From the NCBI RefSeq assembly GCF_026153205.1, contig NZ_JAPFBW010000001.1, positions 186,001 through 250,000 of the forward strand: 64,000 nucleotides of DNA, in the 5' to 3' direction. This document shows positions 44,207 through 52,231 of this stretch, in pieces; the first letter of the stretch is position 1; the number at the start of each line of letters is the position of its first letter. Under the pieces are notes generated by a model, which ran no database searches, had not been told where the DNA came from, and was given only the letters and a program-made list of their open reading frames with translations. A program made the position numbers and the translations under genes. Source of the DNA: Aquabacterium sp. A7-Y. Its GTDB lineage: Bacteria > Pseudomonadota > Gammaproteobacteria > Burkholderiales > Burkholderiaceae_C.

Positions 44207-45003
44207 GGCAGCACCTGCAGCAGCAGATGCAGGCTGCTCTGGTACTCGATCACCACCGGCTCGTGGCGCTCGGCGGCCAGGGCTTCGAGCAGCGGCAGGG
44301 CACGCGCGGCCGGGATGCTGCGGCGCAGAGCCTCGAGCGCGGGGTCGGTACAGCGCGACGGCGCCGGGCCCTGCTGCGCCGCGACCGGCCGCACCGACAG
44401 CCGGCGCCCGCCCGCGGCCGGGCCGCCCAGTACCAGCGCGACCCCGAAGCTGTCCGGCAGCGGCCGGGTGGCGTTGAGCGGCTCCGGATACGGCGTGTCG
44501 CTCGCGACCAGCAGCAGCGGGCCGGCGCCGGCGTGCAACTGCATCACGGCCTCGACCAGTCCGGCGCCGAAGCTCGCGTCGTAGGCGCACAGGCTGGTCG
44601 AGCTCTCCTGGTTGCCCACCGCGATGTGCCAGTAGCCGGCGGCCGCGTTGTGCACCGAGTTGGTAAAACGGGTCGGCGAGATCAGCCGGTCCTCGCCGGC
44701 CAGCGCCTCGCACAGCGCATGGCAGTTGCTGCCGTCGCCGCTGGAGGAGGTGAACACGGTCGACAGCGCCTGCGGCGCGATCGCCGCGTCGGCGCAGGCC
44801 GACTCGGCCACCGCCAAGGCCAGCTTGATCGCCAGTCCCGCGCGGCGCCGTTCAGCGGCCGGCAGGCGTTGCGGCGCCGGCACGACGGTCGGCTGCGCCT
44901 GGCAGCTCGCCTGGCCCGCCAGCACCGCGCGGGCCTCGGCCCAGCCCGGCAGCCCGGGGCCCAGCAGGCCGACACCCAGCAGGGAAACGGTCAAGGGCGG
45001 CAT
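44203..45003 (-). CDS. Beta-ketoacyl synthase chain-length factor
   Basis: The 266-residue protein is a half-length ketosynthase homologue covering only the N-terminal thiolase-like half. Where the active enzyme has TACSSS, it reads STSLCAYDASFGAG, and no catalytic His pair is present. In aryl polyene systems a short partner of this kind (ApeC type) pairs with the active ketosynthase and sets chain length. FTSSSGDGSNCHALCEAL and RFTNSVHNAAAGYW are typical of the family. It overlaps the ketosynthase gene by one base (TGATG) and the dehydratase gene by four. Confidence 0.85.
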   Translation of the reverse strand: MPPLTVSLLGVGLLGPGLPGWAEARAVLAGQASCQAQPTVVPAPQRLPAAERRRAGLAIKLALAVAESACADAAIAPQALSTVFTSSSGDGSNCHALCEALAGEDRLISPTRFTNSVHNAAAGYWHIAVGNQESSTSLCAYDASFGAGLVEAVMQLHAGAGPLLLVASDTPYPEPLNATRPLPDSFGVALVLGGPAAGGRRLSVRPVAAQQGPAPSRCTDPALEALRRSIPAARALPLLEALAAERHEPVVIEYQSSLHLLLQVLP

Positions 45004-46187
45004 CAGGCGGCTCCCAACACGAGGCTGGCATTGGAGCCGCCGAAGCCGAAGGAATTGCTCAGCACGGTATGCAGCGGGGCGTGCCGGTTGCGGCCGAGGT
45101 AGTTGGCCTGCAGCGCCGGGTCGCGTTCGTCCAGGTGCAGGCCGCCGGGCATCAGACCCTGCTGCAGTGCGATCACGCACAGCGCGGCTTCCACCGCGCC
45201 GGCTGCCCCCAGGGTGTGGCCGGTCGCGCCCTTGGTCGAGCTGCAGGGCGTGTCGACGCCGAACACCTCACGCACCGCGCGGTCCTCCGCGGCGTCGTTG
45301 CCTGGCGTGGCCGTGCCGTGCAGGTTGATGTAGTCGATCTGGCCGGGCGCGAGGCCGGCCTCGTCGAGCGCCTGGCGCATCGCCGCGACCGCGCCGGCCC
45401 CCTCGGGGTGGGGGGAGCTCATGTGGTGGCCGTCGCTGCTTTCGCCGCTGCCCAGCAGCCAGGCTTCGGGCGCCGCGGCCTCGCGCTCCAGCAGCGCATA
45501 GGCGCCGGCCTCGCCGAGCGACAGGCCACGCCGCTTTGCATCCCAGGGGCGGCAGATCTCGGGCGAGAACAGCTCCAGCGAGTTGAAGCCGTAGAGCGTC
45601 GTCAGGCACAGGCTGTCGACCCCGCCGACCACCGCCGCATCGGCCCAGCCGGCCTCGATCAGGCGGGCCGCCGAGGCGAACACCTTGGCGCTCGACGAGC
45701 AGGCGGTCGAGACCACCATGGCCGGGCCCGACAGGCCCAGCGCTTCGGCGACGAAGGCCGCCACCGAGCTGCTGTTGTGGGTCTCGGGGTAGCGGAAATC
45801 GGCCGGCAGCGCGCCCGCGGCGTCGCGGCGCCGGTAGGCCAGCTCGGTTTGCAGGATGCCCGAGGTGCTGGTGCCGAGCAGCACTGCGACGCGCGCCGCC
45901 CCCCAGCGCTCGCGGGCCGCACGTGCTGCATCCGCGAAGCCGTCCTGCTGCAGCGCCAGCCAGGCCAGGCGGTTGTTGCGGCAGTCGTAGCGGGCCAGGG
46001 CCTCGGGCAGCTGCACGGCGTCGACGCCGGGGACTTCACCGACATACCCCTGCAGCTGCACGTCGCCGAAGGCGCAGGGTGCCAGGCCGGTGCGGCCGTC
46101 AAGCAGCGCCGCCAGGTGGGCGGCCTGGCCGGCGCCCAGCGCGCTGGTCACGGTGAAGGCGCTGATCGGCAGCGGGGCGCGTTTCAT
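45003..46187 (-). CDS. Beta-ketoacyl-ACP synthase (aryl polyene KS, FabF-like)
   Basis: The 394-residue enzyme has the full Cys-His-His triad: VVSTACSSSAKVF (nucleophile Cys near 162), NLHGTATPGND, and KGATGHTLGAAGAVEA, then SNSFGFGGSNASLVLG at the end. It catalyses decarboxylative condensation of malonyl-ACP with the growing aryl polyene, as a heterodimer with the chain-length factor encoded next. THNSSSVAAFVAEALGLSGP is typical of aryl polyene ketosynthases. The start overlaps the methyltransferase stop by four bases. Confidence 0.92.
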   Translation of the reverse strand: MKRAPLPISAFTVTSALGAGQAAHLAALLDGRTGLAPCAFGDVQLQGYVGEVPGVDAVQLPEALARYDCRNNRLAWLALQQDGFADAARAARERWGAARVAVLLGTSTSGILQTELAYRRRDAAGALPADFRYPETHNSSSVAAFVAEALGLSGPAMVVSTACSSSAKVFASAARLIEAGWADAAVVGGVDSLCLTTLYGFNSLELFSPEICRPWDAKRRGLSLGEAGAYALLEREAAAPEAWLLGSGESSDGHHMSSPHPEGAGAVAAMRQALDEAGLAPGQIDYINLHGTATPGNDAAEDRAVREVFGVDTPCSSTKGATGHTLGAAGAVEAALCVIALQQGLMPGGLHLDERDPALQANYLGRNRHAPLHTVLSNSFGFGGSNASLVLGAA

Positions 46188-46933
46188 GCGGCGGCTCCTG
46201 CGGTGCTGCGGCGAGCCACCAGCAGCACGTTGGCGAAAGGCGTGCCCTGGCTCATCGGGCGCGGCTCGACCTCGAAGCCGAGCGACTGCAGCTGCGCGAT
46301 CCAGGCCGTCAGTGGTCGCCCGAAGGTGGGCGGCACACGGTGGCCGCGCACCCGCGTAACCACCCGGTCGACCCACTGGCTGATCGCGAAGCCGCGCCTG
46401 GCCTGCGCGTCGCCGACCCGCAGCAGCAGCCGGCCTCCGGGCGACAGCGCGTCGTGCACCCGCTGCAGCACGCGGTCCTGCTCGGCATGGCTGATGTAGT
46501 GGAGCACATCGAGGATGACCACCGCCTCCGAGGGCGGAAAGTCGGCGCTGCGCATGTCGCCGCAGACGAAACGCGCCGCCTCGCCGGCCGCGCCGAGCGC
46601 CGCGCGGGCGCGCTCGACGTCGGCCGGCATCAGCTCGATGCCGGTGACGCGGACGCCTTGTGGCGCGGCCTGCCAGCCGGCCGGCCAGCCGGTGGCCGGG
46701 GTGCGTGCCGCCGCCAGCAGCAGGCTGGCGAGCAGCCCCTGGCCGCAACCGATGTCCAACACACGGGCGCCGGGCGGGATCAGCCCCTGGCTCAGCAGGT
46801 GACGGAACACCGGGTCCATGCCCAGCTTGCCCCGCGCGAAGTGCCAGGCGAAGCGGCCGGCGGCACGGTAGGGCTCGGAGGCTGCGTCAAGCAGGCGGCG
46901 CCACGCCGCGTCGGAGGAAAGGGGACTACTCAT
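46184..46933 (-). CDS. Class I SAM-dependent methyltransferase of the pigment cluster
   Basis: The 249-residue protein shows an N-terminal helical cap (GRFAWHFARGKLGMDPVFRHLL), the SAM-binding VLDIGCGQGLLASLLLAA (about 59-76), VTGIELMPADVERAR, GDMRSADFP and VILDVLHYISHAEQ. Aryl polyene pathways methylate the aryl hydroxyl or ring; this enzyme is the likely candidate. It overlaps the deacetylase gene upstream and the ketosynthase downstream by four bases each. No membrane segment. Confidence 0.85.
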   Translation of the reverse strand: MSSPLSSDAAWRRLLDAASEPYRAAGRFAWHFARGKLGMDPVFRHLLSQGLIPPGARVLDIGCGQGLLASLLLAAARTPATGWPAGWQAAPQGVRVTGIELMPADVERARAALGAAGEAARFVCGDMRSADFPPSEAVVILDVLHYISHAEQDRVLQRVHDALSPGGRLLLRVGDAQARRGFAISQWVDRVVTRVRGHRVPPTFGRPLTAWIAQLQSLGFEVEPRPMSQGTPFANVLLVARRSTAGAAA

Positions 46934-47778
46934 CGGATCGTTTCCAGGGGAGGCTCGCGGCCGGCCAGCGCTTCGGGCAGCGTGACCGGTCGCAGGCCGG
47001 CGGCGGCGCAGCGCTGCAGCAGCCGCGGCAGCACCTCCAGCACGACCGGGCGACCGGCGGCGCTGCGGGCGGCATGGCCGTCGTGCAGCAGCAGGATGTC
47101 GCCGGCGGCCAGGCCGTCGGTGAGGCGCTCCAGCACCCGGGCGGGGTCGCGCTCGCGGGTGTCGAAGCCGCGCCGGGTCCAGCTGACCAGGGCCAGGCCA
47201 TGGCGGTGCAGCACCGGCGCGAGAAAAGGATTGCGAAAGCCGGCCGGCGCACGGAACAAGGTCGGCGCGCTGCCGGTGAGGCGGGTGAAGCTCGCCTGCG
47301 AGGTGCGGATCTCGCGCTCGAAGCCGCGCGGGCCGAGCAGCGAGAAGCGGTGTGAATGGCGCTGCGTATGGTTCTGCACGCTGTGGCCGCGGCGCAGGAT
47401 CTCCTGCAGCAGCGCCGGATGGGCGGCGGCCCGGTCGGCGATGCAGAAGAAGGTGGCCCGGGCTCCGGCGGCGTCGAGCAGGTCGAGCACCGCCGGCGTG
47501 ACCTCGGGATCGGGGCCGTCGTCGATGGTCAGCGCGATCTCGCGCCGCGCGATGGCGGCGGCCGGCAGGCGTGTCATGTTCTGGCCCAGCCAGTGGGAGC
47601 GCGGCCAGAGGCCGGCTGCCGTGAGCACCGCGTGGTTGACGACCAGCAGCGTCACCGCCCAGGGCCAGGCGGCCGGCACCGCCAGCGGCAGGGCCGCGGC
47701 CAGCAGGTGGCAGGCGAGGCTGGCCTTCAGCAACACGGGAGGCCGCCAGGCGGGCAGGGGATGCGGCATGGAGCTCAT
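46930..47778 (-). CDS. Polysaccharide deacetylase-family protein (NodB domain)
   Basis: The 282-residue protein has an N-terminal region with one or two hydrophobic segments (about 15-58), then a NodB homology domain: IALTIDDGPDPEVTPAVLDLL holds the catalytic Asp and metal Asp (TIDDGPDP), HSVQNHTQRHSHRFS the HxxxH metal ligands, and LFRAPAGFRNPF and DILLLHDGH the remaining motifs. All key residues are present, so it should be an active metal-dependent deacetylase, perhaps removing an acetyl group from a sugar of the pigment lipid. ATG at 47778 is one of three near choices. It overlaps the methyltransferase by four bases. Confidence 0.8.
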   Translation of the reverse strand: MSSMPHPLPAWRPPVLLKASLACHLLAAALPLAVPAAWPWAVTLLVVNHAVLTAAGLWPRSHWLGQNMTRLPAAAIARREIALTIDDGPDPEVTPAVLDLLDAAGARATFFCIADRAAAHPALLQEILRRGHSVQNHTQRHSHRFSLLGPRGFEREIRTSQASFTRLTGSAPTLFRAPAGFRNPFLAPVLHRHGLALVSWTRRGFDTRERDPARVLERLTDGLAAGDILLLHDGHAARSAAGRPVVLEVLPRLLQRCAAAGLRPVTLPEALAGREPPLETIR

Positions 47779-47847
47779 GGTCGGTGGGGGAGGGCGCATC
47801 GGGCGCAAGGGGCAGGCCCGGGCTCGAAGGCAGGCGTCATGGCGGTA

Positions 47848-50238
47848 TCAGCCGGTCAATTGTCCCATACGCCCCCCGCCTGCCATCCCCCCAGAAGGGG
47901 CGATAAAGGCCGCTGCCAGCAGCAGGGCCAGCAGCGCGCCGGGCGCGACGACCTGGCCGATGGCAGCCAGTGCCGGCACTTCGGAGGTGGCGAGCAGGCC
48001 GAAGGACACCACGGTGGTGAGGTTGGCCATCAGCAGCGAGGCCAGGGTTTCGTCGTCGGCCTCGCCATGCTGGCGCAGGTGGTCGAAAAAGAGCGCGTAG
48101 TTGGAGCCCACCGCGACCACCAGCAGCAGCCCGACCAGGTGCAGCACGCCCAGCGGCGCCCCGGCCGCACTTTGTGCGGCCAGCACCAGCACGACGCTGG
48201 CGGCCAGCGGCAGCGCCAGGCGCAGCAGGCGCCTCAGCGAGCGCAGGTGCAGCCCGAGCAGCACCAGCACCGCGGCCCCGCCCAGCAGCGCCTGCCACAG
48301 CGCTTCCTGCAGATAGTGGCGGTAGAGGCCGTCGAGCTCGGCCTGGATCTGCACCACCCGGGTCCCGGGCAGGCCGTCGAGTGCCTGGCGCAGGCCGGCC
48401 GGGTCGATCGCGCCACGGGGCGGCAGCTGCAGGCTCATCAGCGCGGTCCAGGGCCCGCCGTCGTGGCCCGGCAGCAACTGCGCCTGCAGCGCACTCGCCA
48501 GCGGCGTGCCGGCCAGGCTGGCGCGCGTCAGCAGCGGGGCGCTGCGCTGGGCCTGCACGTCGGCGATGAAGGGGGCCAGGCGTTCGGCCGGCAGCGGCCC
48601 TCCCTCGGCAGCTTCGGCGAGGCGTCGGCGCAGGGTCTCGGCATCCGGCAGCGCCGCGCGGCGGGCCGCCTGGGTGGCGGGGCTGGGCAGCAGCCGCGCC
48701 GGCGATTCGTAGCCGAGCAAGCGGCCTTGCTCGACCAGCGGGTCCAGCCGCGCACCGGCCTGCTCGGCCCGCTGCAGCACGCCTGCTTCGTCGGGCGCCT
48801 CGATGGCGACCAGGGTGCCGGCTTCGGAGGCGCCCAGGTCGGCGCGCAGCGAAGCGTCGAGCTGCAGCGCGGCGGCGGGCACCGGGCTCAAGCTCGCCAG
48901 CGTGCCGCGCCAGGCATCGGGCTGCGCGGCCAGCACCAGCAGAGCGCCGGCGCAGACGAAGGTCAGCACCCAGCGCAGCCGCGGCAGCACGGCGGCGGCG
49001 CGAGCCACCGCGCGGCCCAGCGGCCGGCGCAGCCCCAGGCCGGGCGCGCCATCGGGCGCCAGGCGCGGCAGCAGGAAACGGGTCGTGGCGGCCGCGGCGG
49101 CCAGCCCGGCGAGCGAAAACAGGCCCAGCTGGGCCAGCCCCGCGAAGCCCGAGAACACCAGGGCGGCGAAGCCCGCCATCGAGGTCCACAGGCCCAGCCG
49201 CACCGTGGGCCAGCTCTGCTCGCGCCACTGCAGGTGGCCCTTGCCGGCGGGGCCGCCGGTGCCGACGGGGCGGGCCTGGATCAGGTAGTAGATGGCGTAG
49301 TCGACCGCCTCGCCGATCAGCGTCGTGCCGAAGCCCAGCGTGATGCCGTGGACCTCGCCGAAACCCAGGCTGACCGCCGCGATGCCGGCCAGCACCCCGC
49401 TGGCCACCGGCAGCAGCGCGATGCCGACCGACTTCAGCGAGCCGAAGGCCAGCAGCAGCAGGACCACCATCGCGACCGTGTCGGCGGCGGCCAGGCGCTC
49501 GACCTCGGACTGCACCTGGCGGCGCGAGTCCACGCCCATCACGCCCGGTCCGGACAGCTCCAGCGCCAGGCCGCGTGCGACCCAGGGCGCGGCGGCCTCA
49601 CGGATCGCCGCGATGGCGCGGGCCTGGCCGTCGAGGTCGGCGCCTTCGGCCCGTGTGGTCGCCACCAGCAGGGCGCGCGGCTCGGTGCGCGAGGCCCAGA
49701 CGCCGGCTTCGATACGCGGCGCCTGCGCCGGCATCATTGCTTCGGCCATGCGCACCGTCTCGCCGGTCGGATCGCGCCAGAGCAGCGGCTTGATCATGGT
49801 GCCGGCGGGCGTGCCGAGCAACGACACCGTCTCGGCCATGCCCTCGCGCAGACCTTCGACGCTGAAACGCTGCGCATCGACCGCCGGGCTGAGCAGGTAG
49901 CGGTGATCGAGCAGCCGTTGACCGGCGTCCTGCCAGGCGCTCTGGTCGCCGTTGTGCACCGCCTCGAATTCAGCGCCAGCGCGCAGCGCCGCGGCCAGGC
50001 TCCTGGAGGCCTCGGCGCGCAGCGCGGGGTCGGCGCCGCGCAGCCCGATCAGCATCACCCGCGCGGTGCCGCCGCGCTTGAGCTGCTCCATCAGCACGCG
50101 CTGCTCGCCGGTGGGCGCCTCGGGCAGGAAGGCCGAGAGGTCGGCCACATAGGTGGTGCGCCAGGCCAGCAGCAGCCCGAGCACCATCAGCGCCAGCCAG
50201 GTCCAGACGGCCCGGCTGCGCAGTGCGGCCCATTTCAT
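47848..50238 (-). CDS. MMPL/RND-family exporter of the aryl polyene cluster
   Basis: The 796-residue inner-membrane protein has a helix near the N-terminus, a periplasmic domain, a five-to-six helix bundle (about 240-410), then a second such repeat: helix near 420, periplasmic loop about 440-610 and bundle 620-780. Recognisable segments are LGFGTTLIGEAVDYAIYYL and GLLLVVAVGSNYALFFDHLRQHG. MMPL proteins in aryl polyene clusters are thought to move the lipid-linked polyene out of the inner membrane using the proton gradient. It overlaps the LolA-like gene by one base and is 69 bases from the deacetylase. Confidence 0.88.
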   Translation of the reverse strand: MKWAALRSRAVWTWLALMVLGLLLAWRTTYVADLSAFLPEAPTGEQRVLMEQLKRGGTARVMLIGLRGADPALRAEASRSLAAALRAGAEFEAVHNGDQSAWQDAGQRLLDHRYLLSPAVDAQRFSVEGLREGMAETVSLLGTPAGTMIKPLLWRDPTGETVRMAEAMMPAQAPRIEAGVWASRTEPRALLVATTRAEGADLDGQARAIAAIREAAAPWVARGLALELSGPGVMGVDSRRQVQSEVERLAAADTVAMVVLLLLAFGSLKSVGIALLPVASGVLAGIAAVSLGFGEVHGITLGFGTTLIGEAVDYAIYYLIQARPVGTGGPAGKGHLQWREQSWPTVRLGLWTSMAGFAALVFSGFAGLAQLGLFSLAGLAAAAATTRFLLPRLAPDGAPGLGLRRPLGRAVARAAAVLPRLRWVLTFVCAGALLVLAAQPDAWRGTLASLSPVPAAALQLDASLRADLGASEAGTLVAIEAPDEAGVLQRAEQAGARLDPLVEQGRLLGYESPARLLPSPATQAARRAALPDAETLRRRLAEAAEGGPLPAERLAPFIADVQAQRSAPLLTRASLAGTPLASALQAQLLPGHDGGPWTALMSLQLPPRGAIDPAGLRQALDGLPGTRVVQIQAELDGLYRHYLQEALWQALLGGAAVLVLLGLHLRSLRRLLRLALPLAASVVLVLAAQSAAGAPLGVLHLVGLLLVVAVGSNYALFFDHLRQHGEADDETLASLLMANLTTVVSFGLLATSEVPALAAIGQVVAPGALLALLLAAAFIAPSGGMAGGGRMGQLTG

Positions 50239-50885
50239 TATTTCGTCCCGGCGTCGGGGGCCAGGGGCTCGATCTGCATGACCGAGAGGTCGCCGTCGGT
50301 GAGCAGGATGCGCACTTCGCGCAGCTCGGCCTGGCGGCCGGTCACGGCGACGCGCGCAACCTGCCCGCGCAGGCGCGGCTCGCGCGGCACCAGCTCCAGG
50401 GTCCAGCGCTCCAGCGTGCCGCTGAGCTGCTGGGTGAAGTGGCGCTCCAGCGCGGCGGCGTTGCCGGTGAGCGTGCCGCGCACCGCCTCGACGATGGCCT
50501 CGGCCTCGGGCGCGCTGTCCAGCGCCATGGTGCGGCTGCGCTGGCCCTGGCTCATCGTCACGGTGTTGCCGCTGACGGCCAGGCGTTCGCGGCGCGGCTT
50601 CAGGGTCTCGCGCACGAAGGTGTCGGGGGCGTTGAAGGACAGGCGGCCCGAAGACTCCAGCGTCTGCTGCAGCTCGCCGACCTGGCGCTTTTCGGTGAAG
50701 CGGGCCTCGCCGGATTTGACCTGGGCCAGCGTGGCCATCAGGTGTTCCAGGGTCAAGGGCCCGGCCTGGGCAGGGCTGGCCGCCATGCCGAGCGCGGCGG
50801 CCAGCAGCAGGGCGAGCAGGCCGCGCCGCGGGGCGGCGGCGCGCTCAGGCAGCGAAGCGGGAGGACGAAGCGGCAGGCGGGTCAT
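50238..50885 (-). CDS. LolA-like outer-membrane lipoprotein carrier protein
   Basis: The 215-residue protein has a signal peptide with a rather long n-region (ending AASPAQA, about 45) and a LolA/LolB-like half-barrel: LMATLAQVKSGEARFTEKRQVGELQQTLESSGRLSF and DTFVRETLKPRRERLAV. Family members in pigment clusters probably ferry the hydrophobic polyene lipid through the periplasm, working with the MMPL protein. The ATG at 50885 lies inside the end of the acyltransferase gene (41-base overlap). A longer upstream extension in frame is not credible. Confidence 0.85.
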   Translation of the reverse strand: MTRLPLRPPASLPERAAAPRRGLLALLLAAALGMAASPAQAGPLTLEHLMATLAQVKSGEARFTEKRQVGELQQTLESSGRLSFNAPDTFVRETLKPRRERLAVSGNTVTMSQGQRSRTMALDSAPEAEAIVEAVRGTLTGNAAALERHFTQQLSGTLERWTLELVPREPRLRGQVARVAVTGRQAELREVRILLTDGDLSVMQIEPLAPDAGTK

Positions 50886-51900
50886 CGGCGGCGGGGGTGA
50901 CGGAGGGCGCTTCGGCCCCAGCCGGCGCCGAGGCGCCGGGCGGCTGGGTCCAGAAGTCGAAGAAGTTGAACCAGTTGTAGGGCGTCTCGCGGCACAGCGC
51001 TTCGACGATGGCGACATAACGCTGCAGCGCCTCGCGCACCGCCGCGTCCACCGCGCCGGGGCCGCGCGGGCGTTCACGGAAGTCCGCCACCGGCAGAAAA
51101 CGCAGTTCGTAGCGGCGCCCGCCGTGGTAGAGGCCGGCCATGAACACGACCTGCCGGCGCAGCAGCGCGGCGAGCCGGAACGGGCCGTCGGAAAAAGGGG
51201 CCGGCGAGCCGAGGAAGGGCAGCCAGTGGGTCCCGGAACGCTGGCCCTGCGCGGGCAGGGTGCGGTCGGCCAGCAGCCCGGCGACGCCGCCGCCGTCCAG
51301 CCACTCGCGCAAGCTCAGCATCGCCTCGAGGCGGCCCAGCGGGATCGTGGTGAGCTCTGCGTCGGGCGCGATCGCCTGCAGCGTGCGGTTGATCAGGCGC
51401 GCGTTGTCCTCGTACATCAGCATCGCGACACGCACGCCGCGGCGGCCCTGGCCGAGAGCCCGCAGGGCTTCGAAGCTGCCGAGATGGGCGCCTGCCAGCA
51501 GTGCACCCTGGCCCTGGGCCAGCACGGCATCGACGTGCTCGACGCCTTGCAGCTCGATGTCGAAGGCCTCGAAGCGCTCCTGCAGCAGGTAGACCCGGTC
51601 GAGCACGGTGGCGGCGAAATGGTGGATATGGCGATAGCGCTCGGCCAGCCGTGGCGGGCGTCCCAGCACGCGCTCGAGGTACTGCCGCGAGGCCTGGGCG
51701 GCGGCGCCGCCGTGGCAGAGGAAATAGACCGTGATGGGGTGCAGCACCGCGCGCGCGATGCGCCGCCCCAGCGTGGTGGCGATCCAGCTCATCAGCCGCA
51801 AGGTGCGCAGGTTGCTGCGCTCGCGCTGCACGGTCCACGCCGCGGCTGCCGCGCCTTCGGCCGGCGCGGCGTTCGCGGTGTTGGCTGTGCGTGTGTTCAT
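50845..51900 (-). CDS. LpxL/HtrB-like lysophospholipid acyltransferase
   Basis: The 351-residue protein matches lipid A-type acyltransferases used in aryl polyene clusters: after an Ala-rich N-terminus, LRLMSWIATTLGRRIARAVLHPITVYFL anchors the membrane, GALLAGAHLGSFEALRALG carries the HxxxxE-type motif, GVAGLLADRTLP and WLPFLGSPAPFSDGPFRLA follow, and TPYNWFNFFDFW is near the end. It may attach the aryl polyene or a fatty acid to the lipid core. The start overlaps the dehydratase stop by four bases. Confidence 0.85.
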   Translation of the reverse strand: MNTRTANTANAAPAEGAAAAAWTVQRERSNLRTLRLMSWIATTLGRRIARAVLHPITVYFLCHGGAAAQASRQYLERVLGRPPRLAERYRHIHHFAATVLDRVYLLQERFEAFDIELQGVEHVDAVLAQGQGALLAGAHLGSFEALRALGQGRRGVRVAMLMYEDNARLINRTLQAIAPDAELTTIPLGRLEAMLSLREWLDGGGVAGLLADRTLPAQGQRSGTHWLPFLGSPAPFSDGPFRLAALLRRQVVFMAGLYHGGRRYELRFLPVADFRERPRGPGAVDAAVREALQRYVAIVEALCRETPYNWFNFFDFWTQPPGASAPAGAEAPSVTPAADDPPAASSSRFAA

Positions 51901-52220
51901 CGGCCCGGATCCCCTGCCTCGAAGTGGCCACTGGCGGCTGGTGTCGCGGCTGTTTCGTCGAGACGCAGGACCTCGAAGCGCAGCCGGCCTGCGGCCTCTT
52001 GCCACTCAACGCGCAAGCGGGCGCCCGGGCCGACAGGCGCGAGGAATTTGGCGGCGCCCAGGCGGGGCGCAGGCCCCAGCAGGCGCGCTGCACCGGCATC
52101 GGCCAGCAGGATTTCCAGCACCTCGGCCAGCAGCACCACGCCGGGCAGGATGGGATGACCCGGGAAGTGGCCGGCAAAGCTGGCATGGTCAGCGGGGATC
52201 TGCAGCATCGCGCCGGGCAT
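51897..52220 (-). CDS. Hotdog-fold dehydratase (ApeI/FabZ-like)
   Basis: The 107-residue protein has the dehydratase signature HFPGHPILPGVVLLAEVLEILL (shown in parts: FAGHFPGHPILPGVV, about 13-27), with the catalytic His in GHFPGHP. It would be the second dehydratase of the pathway. It is shorter than FabZ but of the usual size for ApeI-type proteins. An alternative ATG (MLQIPADH) lies four codons inside. It starts 11 bases after the ligase stop and overlaps the acyltransferase gene. Confidence 0.82.
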   Translation of the reverse strand: MPGAMLQIPADHASFAGHFPGHPILPGVVLLAEVLEILLADAGAARLLGPAPRLGAAKFLAPVGPGARLRVEWQEAAGRLRFEVLRLDETAATPAASGHFEAGDPGR

Positions 52221-52231
52221 GACGGCTCCTG

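Noticed and set aside
47356-52158. A 1600-residue plus-strand open frame across the pigment operon
   Set aside because: Gln/His/Arg-rich shadow of seven well-supported minus-strand genes with ATGA overlaps.
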